38,111 bases of DNA from assembly GCA_937927895.1 (NCBI GenBank), contig CALGKA010000126.1:1-38111 (forward strand), given 5' to 3'. The notes under the pieces are model-generated. The model had not been told where the DNA came from. It ran no database searches and saw only the letters and a list, made by a program, of their open reading frames with translations. This document shows, piece after piece, positions 1 to 8,841 of this stretch (position 1 is its first letter; each line of letters begins with the position of its first letter). The stretch is from an uncultured Granulosicoccaceae bacterium (lineage in GTDB: Bacteria; Pseudomonadota; Gammaproteobacteria; Granulosicoccales; Granulosicoccaceae). The translations under genes and the position numbers were made by a program.

Positions 1-116
1 TTCAGATAGTTAGCATAATAAACGATGCCACCAAGATCAGTATCTTCATAAAACACACGAACCTGTAAGGAAAAAGGCTCCCGCCCCGGCAACGGACTAT
101 TCGATGGTTCATTCAC
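1..116 (-). CDS. ybgC: YbgC-type acyl-CoA thioesterase, N-terminal part (runs off window)
   Basis: Reading the minus strand from about position 116 to the window edge gives a peptide containing [19 protein letters not shown], the N-terminal hotdog-fold signature of the YbgC thioesterase family (D in the EDTD motif is the catalytic Asp). YbgC hydrolyses acyl-CoA thioesters and is usually encoded beside tolQRAB, so Tol-Pal genes may lie to the left of this window. Only about 38 residues are visible. The start is uncertain: a GTG at 116 is used here, but the frame stays open back to a TAA near position 188, with TTG codons on the way, and no convincing ribosome binding site is seen. Family assignment is firm, start is not. 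Confidence 0.8.
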   Translation of the reverse strand, partial: MNEPSNSPLPGREPFSLQVRVFYEDTDLGGIVYYANYL

Positions 117-506
117 AAGATTTTGACGCCAAACATGAGCCAACAAAGCTAACTTCCAGCCCACCAATGTTACTGCAAGTTAACAATCCCCCTCAGTTAC
201 CGTGCAGAATTATTCTTTTATCGCACCAAACCAAAACAGAGGGTTAACAAAAACCAAAAATTACAACCAATCACCAGTACGACTACGTAAACGCTCGTAG
301 GCCTCCAATAGATGAAATTACTGAACACGCCCAGTAGCAAATTTATTAGTCGGATGAAGCATCAGGAATAAAAGAAAACGCGAGCAAGTAAATTTTCAGT
401 TCACTCAAACCCAACAGAGCGTCGCGAACCTCAGCCCAACAATCTTCCGAGATCCCAAAAAGCCGACGTAAAGTGCCATCACTCACGAAGTGAATGCAGT
501 TAAACG
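117..506. other. Gene-free gap with outer boxes of composite repeat locus 1
   Basis: No gene is supported here. The AT-rich part near 200-260 may hold the promoter of the ybgC-like gene. A 14-base string GAGCGTCGCGAACC at 417-430 recurs exactly at 31119-31132, and the flanking stretch at about 370-395 resembles 31070-31092 and, on the opposite strand, 16350-16370. These are the outer parts of the composite 3' element described separately. Confidence 0.5.
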
Positions 507-630
507 CGCTTTTTGTTGTTTTTTAAATCCTCTGGAGTGGGGTCAAAGCGCCAGGGACGGCGCTTTGAGCGCGGTGCACATGGATGTGCATACCGCGCGA
601 CCCTACTCCAGATGATTTCAAAAAATAGCG
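507..630. repeat. 124-bp palindromic element folding as a three-way junction
   Basis: The ends are inverted copies: TCTGGAGTGGGGTC at 531-544 pairs with 599-612 with one mismatch, and the similarity continues outward through a T-rich stretch to CGCT at both ends. Inside lie two further hairpins: a perfect 9-bp stem CAAAGCGCC (544-552) with 559-567, and a stem GCGCGGT plus GCACAT (569-581) with 584-598 carrying a two-base bulge. The layout, one outer stem enclosing two hairpins, resembles a palindromic miniature element or a structured RNA. It contains no open frame worth calling. Only one copy is seen in the window. Confidence 0.6.
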
Positions 631-670
631 CAGCCACCCAAGGGCAATAAAGTAGCAAGAAGACTTTTTG

Positions 671-699
671 CTTACTTTTTAGTCTTTTTAAAAAGTAAG
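671..699. terminator. AT-rich perfect hairpin, likely bidirectional terminator (locus 1)
   Basis: CTTACTTTTTA at 671-681 is the exact reverse complement of 689-699, leaving a 7-base loop. The stem ends in runs of T on both strands, so it could terminate transcription from the minus-strand gene that stops at 837. A close copy with one change lies at 31178-31206 in the same position relative to ppa. Confidence 0.5.
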
Positions 700-830
700 G
701 CCGCCGGCAGGGCATGCAACGTTCGTCAGCCGTCCGCAGGAGCAAGTCAAAACAACAAGCCTACCCGCAGGGCATGCCACTCACGTAGCCGCCAGCAGGC
801 AAGTCAAAACGACAACCCGCCCGCAAGCAA
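700..830 (-). repeat. GC-rich tandem mini-palindromes 3' of the Asp-rich protein gene
   Basis: Four or so imperfect units built around GCCCTGCGGGC, a short stem with a 3-base loop, follow the stop codon of the gene ending at 837, read on the minus strand. Related blocks lie directly after ubiX (16105-16308) and ppa (31206-31320). The spacing between units is irregular and there are no unique spacers of constant length, so this is not a CRISPR array. Confidence 0.65.
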
Positions 831-836
831 AAAACC

Positions 837-2324
837 CTACACCTTAGCCCGCCGCTTACGGCCCCCAACCACTACCCCACACAAAGACAAAAACATAACC
901 AACGGAAGCGAAGGATCAATCCGAGCCCCGGACCCAACAGTACAACCAAACCCATTACCATCAAGCCCGGTAAAAACGCCATCAACATCAACTGCCGTTG
1001 GCGTCACAACAACACCATCGTTATCAAGCAGATCGCTGATCCCATCTTCGTCGCTATCAAGCAATAACAACGGTGTTCCCGTTAACGCATCGTCAAATCC
1101 ATCGCCATTAGCATCAACAAACTCATCAACGATTTGATCATTGTCGGTATCTACACCACCCGACTCCAATAGATCAGAGATGCCATCATTATCTGAATCA
1201 AGATCAATTCGATTTGGCAGTGAATCATCATCAGTGTCCAGATCCGCGAGTGGCACTCCACCCAATGAATCAGCTAATCCATCAGAGTTGCCATCTGAAA
1301 AGTTATCGATACGACCATCACCGTTGGTATCAACACCGCCCACCTCTACCAGATCAGGAATACCGTCGTTGTCAGAATCAAGATCAAGATAATCTGCTGT
1401 GCCATCTGCATCTGTATCTGCAGGTGTTAAAGGGGCCGCAGCAATATCATCTGCTAAGCCATCACCATTGGTGTCGGTGAAATTATCTACCTGACCATCG
1501 TTGTCTGTATCGACCCCACCAGCCTCAACAAGATCGGCAATGCCATCGTTATCGCTATCAAGGTCATAGGCATCGCCTAATCCATCACCATCGGAATCTA
1601 AAAAGCCTTCAAGGCTATCGAGCAACCCGTCGTTATCGCTATCAAGGTCAGCAAGGTTTGCAACACCATCTGAATCAGAATCGGTTATTTCACCACTTCC
1701 ATTAACGTTTACTGTTTCACCGCCATCTAGAATACCGTCATTGTCGCCATCGGCTACTAACGGATCAGAACCGAGCTCGACTTCACGACCATCAGATAAT
1801 CCGTCGCTATCCGTGTCTGGATTGCTGATGTCTGTACCTATTGTTATTTCATCAGCGTCGTTTAAGCCATCGCCATCCGAATCGCCATCAGTTGGGTCTT
1901 CGCCACCAGCAATCTCTTGACCATCGTTGATTCCATCACCATCAGTGTCGGGCAACAATGGGTCAGTGCTGTAGCGATCAACCTCTTCGCCATCTAACAA
2001 ACCGTCTTTGTCGGTGTCTTCGCGAGTCGGATCGGTTAGCGTGTCAGTGACTTCTCGACCGTCTTGTAAACCATCATTATCGGTATCGGGCCACGTCGGG
2101 TCAGTGCCGTACATGTTTACTTCTTCACCGTCGTTTAAGCCATCGGAATCGGTATCGGGGTTTTTGGCATCCGAACCGTAAAGCGCTTCTTGTGCATCGG
2201 TTAGACCGTCGCCATCGGTATCGATGTCAACCGCGAAAACCGGGCCCGACAAAGCCATGCTGATGGCCAGCGCGAGTGCCGAGGCACGGATAGTATTATC
2301 AGGAAAACTCAACACAAAACTCAT
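837..2324 (-). CDS. Secreted Asp-rich thrombospondin-type-3-like repeat protein with C-terminal sorting-like tail
   Basis: The start is set at the ATG at 2324, preceded by a TGAGGG ribosome binding site, giving 495 residues; an upstream ATG at 2411 only adds 29 unlikely residues. A signal peptide (about 1-31, ending GPVFA) leads into some seven repeats of the DTDxDGLxDGxE type, the calcium-binding loop of thrombospondin type 3 repeats. About three longer units of roughly 70 residues follow, each containing DLDSDNDGI and VDTDNDG. The C-terminus has GFGCTV, then DPSLPLVMFLSLCGVVVGG and a basic RKRR cluster. That Cys-motif, hydrophobic and basic order resembles the GlyGly-CTERM/JDVT-CTERM class of protein-sorting signals. 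Likely a calcium-dependent surface or adhesive protein; the ligand is unknown. Confidence 0.8.
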   Translation of the reverse strand: MSFVLSFPDNTIRASALALAISMALSGPVFAVDIDTDGDGLTDAQEALYGSDAKNPDTDSDGLNDGEEVNMYGTDPTWPDTDNDGLQDGREVTDTLTDPTREDTDKDGLLDGEEVDRYSTDPLLPDTDGDGINDGQEIAGGEDPTDGDSDGDGLNDADEITIGTDISNPDTDSDGLSDGREVELGSDPLVADGDNDGILDGGETVNVNGSGEITDSDSDGVANLADLDSDNDGLLDSLEGFLDSDGDGLGDAYDLDSDNDGIADLVEAGGVDTDNDGQVDNFTDTNGDGLADDIAAAPLTPADTDADGTADYLDLDSDNDGIPDLVEVGGVDTNGDGRIDNFSDGNSDGLADSLGGVPLADLDTDDDSLPNRIDLDSDNDGISDLLESGGVDTDNDQIVDEFVDANGDGFDDALTGTPLLLLDSDEDGISDLLDNDGVVVTPTAVDVDGVFTGLDGNGFGCTVGSGARIDPSLPLVMFLSLCGVVVGGRKRRAKV

Positions 2325-2549
2325 CTCTAAAACCCTCAGGACAGCTAATTTGCTGTGTGGCACCAAAACGGTGCGAAAGACCCCTAGATTAAGACGAGAC
2401 ACCCCACTCATGCCAACACTATTTGACCTCTTTTACTAAATATTTACCGCACTTAACAATGCACTGAATCATATCCGCTACAACTCGATTCCGTTTCCTT
2501 ACAGACTCATTCCTATGGCTTCCATCAGTTCCGAGCATAGTTCTTGCAT

Positions 2550-2588
2550 TTAATTATTTAACTATTTACATTTAACTTAATTGTTTAA
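2550..2588. promoter_or_regulatory. Two TTAATTNTTTAA motifs upstream of the cysD fusion gene
   Basis: TTAATTATTTAA at 2550-2561 and TTAATTGTTTAA at 2577-2588 lie 27 bases apart, start to start, just upstream of the likely ATG at 2611. The pair is in an AT-rich stretch and could be an operator or an UP-like promoter element. No convincing -35/-10 pair was found. A role is inferred only from repetition and position. Confidence 0.3.
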
Positions 2589-2610
2589 TATATTGACCGC
2601 TACATCCCTT

Positions 2611-4449
2611 ATGAGCACTACACCTTCCAGTACAACTGCATTAAACGAACGCCGCCGATTGGCGGTCAAATTGCGGCTGGAAGGACGAAAATTAAAAGAA
2701 ATCTCTGATTTAGTTGAACTGTCATCGCCAACCATCATAACCGCTCACAAGAAATTTCTAACAGGTGGCTGGGAAGCAGTCGATGTAAAGCCGCCCGGCA
2801 GGCCAACGGGTGACCGCGCCACCCCCAAGACCGTCACCGAAAACCTGCAACTTCTAGCCCGACAAATTCCAGCTGAACCGGCACCGTGGAACCTATCTCT
2901 ACTCGCAGAAAAGGCCGCCGAGCAAGGCACCAAGGCGAGCATTCGCACCGCAGGCAAAATGGTAGATGATTGGAGCTTAGCCGGGGCCAATTTATACAAA
3001 CTGTGCAAAACAGAGGGCCGACACATTGATTGGCTCAATACTATTTATAGAGAGATCAGTAGCGATGCAAAAAAACGCAACGCGTCAATCTACTGGGCCG
3101 CCCTTAATACAACCAGCAAGGCACAAAAATACGTTTATGCACACACTACCCGGGGCAAGTATCACTGGCTAGCGGGCGAATACTCAACCGACGTAGAAAG
3201 AATCATAGATTTCTTTGATCGCCTGGCTACAACCCCAGACAACCATTCTGCTACGAAATTTGCACAATCAAACCTTACGATTATTTGGCAAGGCATAGAT
3301 CCACTCAAAAACCCACAGCTGAGTGACTGGTTGATGCAATCACCACACATTGAGTTTTTCCAGCACCCGGATCATTCGGCAACGATTGCGCGTGACACTG
3401 AATCATTAAAGCCCGCTAACACGGAACAAACCGGCGCTACTGATAACAACAAGCCAACAGCGGGCACAACAGTGCCGGCAGTTAAAGAATCAATACATAA
3501 ATCGTTAGACTCCTCGAAGTCACACAAATCAACACGGAAATTAAACCCCATGTCACTCACCCACCTACAAAGGCTGGAAGCAGAAAGCATTCACATAATG
3601 CGTGAAGTCATTGCAGAAGCAGACAAACCAGTCATGCTTTATTCAATTGGAAAAGACAGTGCCGTTATGTTGCACTTAGCTCAAAAAGCCTTCTACCCAG
3701 CCAGACTTCCTTTTCCACTCTTACACGTTGATACTGGCTGGAAGTTTCAAGCAATGTATGAACACAGAGATAAGCTGGTTAAAGACCTTGGCGTCCAGCT
3801 TATCACTCATACCAATCCAGAGGGCATTGAAAGAGGCGTTAACCCTTTCACTCACGGCTCATCTCTACATACAGACATCATGAAAACCCACGGCTTGCGA
3901 CAAGCGCTCGACATGCACGGCTTTGATGTCGCTTTTGGTGGCGCTCGACGCGACGAAGAAGCATCACGTGCGAAAGAAAGAGTGCTTTCTTTTCGGACAG
4001 AGCAACACCGATGGGATCCAAAAAACCAACGGCCCGAACTCTGGAACTTATACAACACCAAACTAAAGAAAGGCGAATCCATTCGAGCCTTCCCTTTGTC
4101 TAACTGGACCGAGCTTGATGTTTGGCAGTACATACACCAACAAAATATTCCGCTAGTACCGCTGTATTTCGCAGCAGAGCGCCCTGTTGTACTACGTGAC
4201 GGCACCTGGATCATGGTAGACGACGACCGGATGCCAATGAACGAAGGCGAGGTACCGATTATGAAGCGCGTGCGCTTTAGAACACTGGGTTGCTACCCAC
4301 TGACCGGTGCCGTTGAATCAAACGCCAGTACAGTACCTGACGTAATATCAGAAATGTTGTTATCCACTCAATCCGAACGACAAGGCCGCATGATCGATCA
4401 CGACAGCGCCGCGTCAATGGAAAAGAAAAAACAAGAGGGCTACTTCTAA
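2611..4449 (+). CDS. cysD: Sulfate adenylyltransferase subunit 2 (CysD) with N-terminal IS630-transposase-like extension
   Basis: Residues are counted from the ATG at 2611 (612 residues); a TTG at 2581 is also in frame, and neither start has a clear ribosome binding site. Residues 314-612 match full-length CysD: the PP-loop motif [37 protein letters not shown], and the usual KKKQEGYF end. CysD with CysN makes adenosine phosphosulfate from ATP and sulfate. Residues 1 to about 280 are not part of normal CysD (about 300 residues). They show a helix-turn-helix, a GRP linker, and a second winged-helix-like segment ([14 protein letters not shown]) as in IS630-type transposases. A stretch like the DDE domain follows, without a recognisable acidic triad. 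A Ser/Thr-rich linker joins the halves with no stop codon between. Met314 (ATG at 3550) could start a separate CysD, but its Shine-Dalgarno is weak. The gene overlaps cysNC. Confidence 0.9.
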   Translation: MSTTPSSTTALNERRRLAVKLRLEGRKLKEISDLVELSSPTIITAHKKFLTGGWEAVDVKPPGRPTGDRATPKTVTENLQLLARQIPAEPAPWNLSLLAEKAAEQGTKASIRTAGKMVDDWSLAGANLYKLCKTEGRHIDWLNTIYREISSDAKKRNASIYWAALNTTSKAQKYVYAHTTRGKYHWLAGEYSTDVERIIDFFDRLATTPDNHSATKFAQSNLTIIWQGIDPLKNPQLSDWLMQSPHIEFFQHPDHSATIARDTESLKPANTEQTGATDNNKPTAGTTVPAVKESIHKSLDSSKSHKSTRKLNPMSLTHLQRLEAESIHIMREVIAEADKPVMLYSIGKDSAVMLHLAQKAFYPARLPFPLLHVDTGWKFQAMYEHRDKLVKDLGVQLITHTNPEGIERGVNPFTHGSSLHTDIMKTHGLRQALDMHGFDVAFGGARRDEEASRAKERVLSFRTEQHRWDPKNQRPELWNLYNTKLKKGESIRAFPLSNWTELDVWQYIHQQNIPLVPLYFAAERPVVLRDGTWIMVDDDRMPMNEGEVPIMKRVRFRTLGCYPLTGAVESNASTVPDVISEMLLSTQSERQGRMIDHDSAASMEKKKQEGYF

Positions 4450-6359
4450 TGGCCGTAACAAAAGAAATGATTGAAAAAGACATACAACAGTATCTTGATC
4501 TCCATGAAACTAAAGACATGCTTAAGTTCATTACTTGCGGAAGCGTAGATGATGGCAAAAGCACCCTGATCGGCAGACTACTGGCTGATTCTAGTTCTCT
4601 CTACGAAGATCAACTAGCTACCGCTACATCTGACTCTAAAAAACACGGCACCCAAGGCAACGACATAGACTACGCATTGCTAGTAGATGGCTTAGCAGCA
4701 GAGCGTGAGCAAGGCATTACCATTGATGTCGCTTACCGCTACTTCAGCACAGACGTACGCAAGTTTATTGTTGCAGACACACCAGGGCACGCACAGTACA
4801 CCCGCAACATGGTCACAGGGGCTTCAACAGCCGATGTCGCCATTGTGTTAGTTGATGCACGCAAAGGCATACTTGAGCAAACCAAAAGACACGCATACCT
4901 TGCATCACTTACGGGTATTCGCAGCATTGTTCTTGCGATCAATAAAATGGACCTGGTTAACTATGCTGAAAGCACTTTCAACAGCATTGTTGAGAACTTC
5001 AATGAATTCGCTACCCAAATAGACATTGATAACATCACGGCGATTCCAATGTCTGCTTTGATGGCTGACAACATCACCACACCTAGCACCAACATGCCTT
5101 GGTATCACGGCACCACATTGCTTTCATACCTTGAAACAGTAAAGGTCAATGAAGATATCGCACTAAACAAGCCATTCAGGTTCCCGGTACAATGGGTGAA
5201 TCGACCGAACTTAGATTTCCGTGGTTTTGCCGGTACTATAGCAAGCGGCATGGTAAAACCGGGGGACGCAATACGCGTTCAACCATCAGGTAAAACAAGC
5301 TCTATTGACCGCATTGTTACTCAAGACGGTGACCTTGATGTAGCCGTTGCAGGGCAAGCAGTGACGATAACACTGAAAGATCAAATCGATATCTCACGTG
5401 GTGACATCATCTCTACCACAGAGACACCGGCAAGCACCGCTAATCAGTTTGAAAGCACCATTGTCTGGATGACAGAAGACCCATTGCTCCCCGGACGGCA
5501 GTACTTACTTAAATCAGGCACTAACACCTCGACTGCCACCATCACCGATATCAAGCATGAGATCAACGTTAATACACTTGAACAAATTGCAGCTAAAAAC
5601 CTCGAGATGAACAACATAGGCATTTGCAATATCAACCTTGATAGACAAATCGCTTTCGATAACTACGAAGACAACCGCTCTACTGGCAGCTTTATTTTAA
5701 TTGACCGCATCACCAATGAAACAGTTGGCGCAGGTACACTTAACTTTGCATTGCGTCGTTCGCAAAATATTCATATGCAGGCGGTTGATGTCGATAAACA
5801 ACTGCGCTCCGATATGAAGGAACAAAAATCTTGCGTGCTTTGGTTCACAGGCCTTTCAGGCTCAGGTAAATCAACTATCGCAAACCTTGTAGAGAAAAAG
5901 CTTGCGCAAGAAGGCAGACACACCTATCTACTGGACGGCGATAACGTTCGTCACGGTCTAAATAAAGATTTAGGCTTCACCGATGCTGATCGCGTTGAGA
6001 ATATTCGCCGTATAGGTGAGGTGGCTCGCCTAATGGTGGACAGCGGCTTGATTGTACTAACCGCTTTCATCTCACCGTTTAGAGCTGAACGGCAAATGGC
6101 AAGGAGCCTTCTAGAGGAAAATGAGTTCCTTGAAGTGTTTGTCGAAACCCCACTTGAGATTGCCGAGCAGCGTGATCCAAAAGGCTTGTACAAAAAGGCA
6201 CGCCAAGGTGACCTTAAAAACTTCACCGGTATTGATTCGCCTTATGAACAACCTAAGTCTCCGGAAATTCTGGTAGACACCTCTAATATGTCAGCAGAAC
6301 AATGTGCTGAGCAAATTATTAGAATTCTACGGGAACGAGGCGTTATTACACTCACATAA
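4449..6359 (+). CDS. cysNC: Bifunctional sulfate adenylyltransferase subunit 1 / adenylylsulfate kinase (CysN-CysC fusion)
   Basis: The ATG shares bases with the cysD stop codon (TAATG), so the two are translationally coupled. The N-terminal GTPase half has the P-loop GSVDDGKS (about 31-38), the switch motif DTPGHAQY (about 110) and NKMD (about 165); it drives sulfate adenylylation with CysD. The C-terminal half, from about residue 455, is APS kinase, with P-loop GLSGSGKS (about 468-475) and FISPFRAER (about 540), and phosphorylates APS to PAPS. At 636 residues the length is normal for the fused form. PAPS can feed cysteine synthesis or sulfotransferases; no PAPS reductase is in this window. 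Confidence 0.96.
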   Translation: MAVTKEMIEKDIQQYLDLHETKDMLKFITCGSVDDGKSTLIGRLLADSSSLYEDQLATATSDSKKHGTQGNDIDYALLVDGLAAEREQGITIDVAYRYFSTDVRKFIVADTPGHAQYTRNMVTGASTADVAIVLVDARKGILEQTKRHAYLASLTGIRSIVLAINKMDLVNYAESTFNSIVENFNEFATQIDIDNITAIPMSALMADNITTPSTNMPWYHGTTLLSYLETVKVNEDIALNKPFRFPVQWVNRPNLDFRGFAGTIASGMVKPGDAIRVQPSGKTSSIDRIVTQDGDLDVAVAGQAVTITLKDQIDISRGDIISTTETPASTANQFESTIVWMTEDPLLPGRQYLLKSGTNTSTATITDIKHEINVNTLEQIAAKNLEMNNIGICNINLDRQIAFDNYEDNRSTGSFILIDRITNETVGAGTLNFALRRSQNIHMQAVDVDKQLRSDMKEQKSCVLWFTGLSGSGKSTIANLVEKKLAQEGRHTYLLDGDNVRHGLNKDLGFTDADRVENIRRIGEVARLMVDSGLIVLTAFISPFRAERQMARSLLEENEFLEVFVETPLEIAEQRDPKGLYKKARQGDLKNFTGIDSPYEQPKSPEILVDTSNMSAEQCAEQIIRILRERGVITLT

Positions 6360-6376
6360 TAAGCGTAGCCTGCCTC

Positions 6377-6399
6377 TGCCTGACTCCTTGAGTCAGGCA
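6377..6399. terminator. Hairpin between convergent cysNC and Yip1-like gene
   Basis: A perfect 10-bp stem, TGCCTGACTC with its complement around a CTT loop, lies 18 bases after the cysNC stop. No strong T-run follows, but the position between convergent genes suits a terminator. Confidence 0.55.
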
Positions 6400-6409
6400 C
6401 TACCAATCA

Positions 6410-6435
6410 GGTGGCACTGCATGAGCAGTGCTACT
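6410..6435. terminator. Second hairpin at the end of the Yip1-like gene
   Basis: GGTGGCACTGC pairs with 6425-6435 around an ATGA loop, with two wobble or mismatched positions. It overlaps the stop codon of the minus-strand gene and may serve that gene or cysNC. Confidence 0.4.
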
Positions 6436-7171
6436 CTAGATCAATTATTCCCTGCAATCCTAATAGATCAACAATGCCTATATCGCCCAGCACAATAGTA
6501 ATGGGAATTCTTAACAGCATCAAAATAAGCATTGCAAAAGTCACCACCCAGATCGCACGGTGAACTGTCATTCCCTGTACCGCAGCCGTTCCAGACAAGA
6601 GAATTTGGAAAGACCACAACGCAAGCACACTACTGACTGTAAAATACAATAACCCGTGCTTGTTAATATCGGGCTCAGGTGGATTAATAAGCCACTCATT
6701 TATATCTGATGGAATTTTGTTGTTTAAAAGCGGCGCGGTAGTGTCAATACCTGCGAACTGCAGGGCAAGCGCGATGACCGATAATAAAATTATTGGCAGC
6801 TGGCTCCAAACCATTACCCACAAAACATTTTTAACACTGGCCTGCCCACTCAAGTATCTGCCCACCAGATACAACAAAAAAAGCATTATCACCGGCATTA
6901 TCCAAGTATCGATCAATAACGCCACCTTCTGCACACCAGAAGACACAGTCGCAGAATCCTCCACCAGGCCTTCAGCACTTAATCCAATACCAGGCCCAAC
7001 AAGCCGTGTAATGATCGATACAAGCAGATACAACACTATGATCAACACCACCCCATAGAGGGGCTGCGAGCTCTTAACCCAGGCAGCCGTTTTCTTAGGC
7101 TGAAACCATATATCCCGCCAAGGATACATACGACTTACGCTACTGCCTGCCAATGGACGTGAAGGCTGCAA
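6431..7171 (-). CDS. Yip1-family-like integral membrane protein
   Basis: About 246 residues with five or so hydrophobic segments (for example YGVVLIIVLYLLVSI, WIMPVIMLFLLYLVG, LPIILLSVIALALQF). The segment YPWRDIWFQPKKTAAWV just before the first helix is typical of bacterial Yip1-domain proteins, whose function is poorly known. The listed start is a TTG at 7171; an ATG at 7129 would begin at MYPWRDIW and fits the family better. Upstream of 7171 the frame remains open to a TGA near 7272 with coding-like residues but no ATG or GTG, so the N-terminus is unsettled. The gene converges on cysNC. Confidence 0.6.
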   Translation of the reverse strand: MQPSRPLAGSSVSRMYPWRDIWFQPKKTAAWVKSSQPLYGVVLIIVLYLLVSIITRLVGPGIGLSAEGLVEDSATVSSGVQKVALLIDTWIMPVIMLFLLYLVGRYLSGQASVKNVLWVMVWSQLPIILLSVIALALQFAGIDTTAPLLNNKIPSDINEWLINPPEPDINKHGLLYFTVSSVLALWSFQILLSGTAAVQGMTVHRAIWVVTFAMLILMLLRIPITIVLGDIGIVDLLGLQGIIDLE

Positions 7172-7764
7172 TAGATTGTCGATAGTGACGTTATCGATAA
7201 TCCGGCCGTTGGTTATCTTTGCGGCTTTGGCAAGCGTGTCAGAAAGATCAGTAGGATTAATAACGTCGACTCACTCAAAGGAACTACGCCAATAATAGCA
7301 GCTGGGAATTTAACCACTTGTATCAGCTGGTAACATCTTTAAGGCAGCAGTATCGCGCCCGACTCAACCAGAATTTCCCATAATTTACATTGTTGCAGAT
7401 GCAAAATTCCAAATGCTTTGCCATGCTTTGAACTAACACAGCAACTGTCAATCGCTTGACCACTCCGAAGCCATTTCACATCCCTCACAGTAAGTATGTA
7501 TGCCTTTGAAATGATAATTTGTTTAAACCAGTACTCACATTTATCCGCGTTAGCTAACGCAACTCAAATTATCTAAAAACGATCTACTGCCACTGAAAAG
7601 CTGCCACTGAAAAGGTCCGAAAAATGCTGTTAACACACATCACCCTCGCCCGTTCCAACAACAGAATGTAAATCTGCGATTCTTTTTTCACCAGAACATA
7701 GAATTAGCGAACAATTCAACTAACAACATCGGTGTCGAGATACCACCGCAGGATAGTACCAACA
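7172..7764. other. 593-base AT-rich gap; no gene recognised
   Basis: The stretch separates two divergent genes and probably holds both promoters. The only repeat seen is a perfect 14-base tandem, CTGCCACTGAAAAG, at 7587-7600 and 7601-7614. Near 7180-7270 the minus strand stays in frame with the Yip1-like gene, possibly a decayed N-terminal extension. Confidence 0.4.
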
Positions 7765-8841
7765 ATGAGTAAGCGCGAAATTAGGCTTAACGATAGCAGA
7801 GCAACTGACCAGCAGTTTGCGCATGATTATCACACCCACCATCCTGCAAATGACCACTACTTTGCTCATGCCCCCATGCAAGACCGATATACCGACTATC
7901 CGCAAGAGCCCAAACACTACCCGGAACTTCATCCAGATCACTACCTTGATCAGCACACTGATCGCTACCCTGAACAGCACTCAGATCATCACCCGGCAGA
8001 TCAATACTCAGATCGCTACTCAGATCACTACTATGAGCATTCAGACAATGCTCATGCAGAACACCCTATAAAACCCTCTTGGTCCGACCAGGACTTACGA
8101 GATTATTCGAAAGTCTATCCCAACGAAAATATGCACACAGAAGAAGTCTGGATAAAGGAATCACAAAACCGAATCAGCTACAACGATGCTGACTTGCGCG
8201 ATGTAGCCAAACCACATTTTAGTAACATGCGCACCACAATCACAGGCTTTGCAGGTGCTGCCGCCATGTTGGGGCTGATTGGTTTTTTAGCGATCTCAAG
8301 TGTGCCCGATCTTAGCCCGGAAGAAATTATTGCCATGCAAGGCTACGAGGGTGAACAACCAATTAAAACGCCTTTTAATCTTGCAAGCTTAAGAGACTGC
8401 GCTGATGCCAATGGTTGTGCTGATTCAAAATCGAACACTATCACCACCGCCGCAGCCACCCCCGCTACGGCGACTTCACAAGCTGCACTGCCTACAGATG
8501 AACTTCCAATCGCGCAAACCGTACCAGTAAGCAACTCAAGTCAATATATCGAGATAACAGAGATACCTACCGCCACCAGTATGTTCACAGGTGCCTCTGA
8601 TAGCTACGAATCCATTAACAATACATACGACGCACAACAAACCGCACAAGATCTGCGAGTAACACAACAATGGAGCAACGTAAGGAGCCAACCAAACGCC
8701 GACAGTGAAATTCTTACATCACTTGCGATTGGTGCACGCGTTACCATGCTGAGCCAACGCGATAGCTGGTACGAAGTGTTTGTCGACAACGCTGAGCAGA
8801 CTATCGGCTACATGCACCGTTCAACTGTTGAGCAGAGGTAA
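7765..8841 (+). CDS. Membrane-anchored SH3b protein with His/Tyr/Asp-rich N-terminal repeats
   Basis: The ATG at 7765 has AGGA about 11 bases upstream; an in-frame GTG at 7732 is less likely. The protein has 358 residues. Residues about 20-95 are a low-complexity region rich in His, Tyr, Asp and Gln, with irregular units such as DHYLDQHTDRYPEQHSD, which could bind divalent metals. One membrane segment follows at about 158-178 (GFAGAAAMLGLIGFLAI), then a Thr/Ala-rich linker and a bacterial SH3 domain at about 296-358 (WSNVRSQPNADSEIL...GARVTML...WYEV). The order implies a cytoplasmic His-rich tail and a periplasmic SH3b that may bind peptidoglycan. A second protein of like design is at 13989. 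No named family is recognised for the whole protein. Confidence 0.7.
   Translation: MSKREIRLNDSRATDQQFAHDYHTHHPANDHYFAHAPMQDRYTDYPQEPKHYPELHPDHYLDQHTDRYPEQHSDHHPADQYSDRYSDHYYEHSDNAHAEHPIKPSWSDQDLRDYSKVYPNENMHTEEVWIKESQNRISYNDADLRDVAKPHFSNMRTTITGFAGAAAMLGLIGFLAISSVPDLSPEEIIAMQGYEGEQPIKTPFNLASLRDCADANGCADSKSNTITTAAATPATATSQAALPTDELPIAQTVPVSNSSQYIEITEIPTATSMFTGASDSYESINNTYDAQQTAQDLRVTQQWSNVRSQPNADSEILTSLAIGARVTMLSQRDSWYEVFVDNAEQTIGYMHRSTVEQR

Noticed and set aside
500..745. Open frame of 81 residues
   Set aside because: It runs across the palindrome and GC-rich repeats, has no ribosome binding site or family resemblance, and overlaps structured repeats.
1141..1480. Plus-strand open frames opposite the Asp-rich repeats
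   Set aside because: They are products of the biased repeat composition on the other strand.
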